NCBI RefSeq assembly: GCF_003480435.1
Contig: NZ_QUJB01000006.1
Coordinates: 1-64,000, forward strand
Direction: 5' to 3'
DNA: 64,000 bases
Source of the DNA: Clostridium sp. AM30-24
GTDB taxonomy: Bacteria > Bacillota > Clostridia > Lachnospirales > Lachnospiraceae
In this document: positions 63,904 to 64,000 of the stretch, in pieces
Position numbering within the stretch: the first letter of the stretch is position 1
How the letters are laid out: each line of letters starts with the position of its first letter
Notes under the pieces: generated by a model
Databases searched by the model: none
Told to the model about the DNA's origin: nothing
Seen by the model: only the letters and a program-made list of their open reading frames with translations
Position numbers and translations under genes: made by a program

Positions 63904-64000
63904 TTATGCAAGCACTACGCCTTTTCTTCGAAGCAGCTCGCGCTTTGCATCAACCTTCATAGCGCTTACACTCAATTTGCGTCTTCCATTCTCCCCCGGC
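63904..64000 (-). CDS. C-terminal end of a gene running off the window (partial)
   Basis: The minus-strand frame ends at TAA (63904-63906). The visible tail includes SAMKVDAKRELLRRKG. It is followed by a strong terminator, which supports a real gene. Basic and probably phage-related; function unknown. Confidence 0.45.
   Translation of the reverse strand, partial: PGENGRRKLSVSAMKVDAKRELLRRKGVVLA

Overview
The window looks like a chromosomal segment of a spore-forming Lachnospiraceae (Clostridium cluster XIVa) bacterium. This is inferred from gene content and style: AGGAGG-type ribosome binding sites, a SpoVB-like flippase, an IscR/IscS/IscU set with MnmA, a type 1B PyrD/PyrK pair, a family 2 PyrF, a long M29 aminopeptidase, choline-binding-type wall repeats, and the NifU-like/GGGtGRT gene pair common in Clostridia. 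I cannot name a species. From 1 to about 60.85 kb the sequence is dense housekeeping and accessory metabolism. The last about 3 kb is AT-rich and phage-like.

Layout. 0-5.4 kb, minus strand: GH25 lysozyme, tRNA-Ser(CGA), and the operon iscS-iscU-mnmA-amidase lipoprotein. 5.7-10.5 kb: SpoVB-like flippase, a small conserved protein, apt, an IscR-type Rrf2 regulator and metY with a candidate operator. 10.7-14.6 kb: an orphan lipoprotein substrate-binding protein running tail-to-tail into a D,D-carboxypeptidase, then a membrane-anchored polysaccharide deacetylase. 14.8-20 kb: a zinc island (znuA-znuC-znuB, a COG0523 GTPase with a large His/Asp/Cys linker, and a second COG0523 GTPase fused to a YcgQ-like domain). 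20-25 kb: HAD phosphatase, a wall-repeat protein and a MacA/ATPase/MacB exporter. 25-38 kb: an SsuBC-like ABC pair, YitT, DUF3870, DUF4392 with an attenuator-like leader, LysR, NudC, MATE, two facing XRE regulators, an AGCS symporter and TcdA. 38-43 kb: dpaL and purE-M-N-D. 43-50 kb: M29 aminopeptidase, small membrane proteins, VanZ and pyrF-K-D-E. 50-58.6 kb: nitroreductase, PepF, LrgAB, tandem GNAT, small alarmone synthetase, Dat, Nth and an orphan ACP. 59-60.8 kb: the NifU-like/GGGtGRT operon. 60.9-64 kb: an 11-bp direct-repeat array, XRE, two convergent phage tail-fibre C-terminal cassettes bounded by an 18-bp inverted repeat, a GNAT-like protein, and the end of another gene.

The most notable observations are these. 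(1) A probable invertible receptor-binding-protein cassette lies at 61431-62415. (2) A 133-bp MITE-like element has two full copies (53060-53192, 56430-56562) with 14-bp terminal inverted repeats, an exact 8-bp target duplication on one copy, and several fragments elsewhere. (3) The NifU-like/GGGtGRT operon is well formed but of unknown function. (4) The zinc GTPase pair has an extreme metal-binding linker and an unusual fusion. (5) A riboswitch-like attenuator precedes the DUF4392 gene. (6) Two convergent genes have lost their intergenic region and end inside each other. All statements come from reading the sequence; no database search was run.
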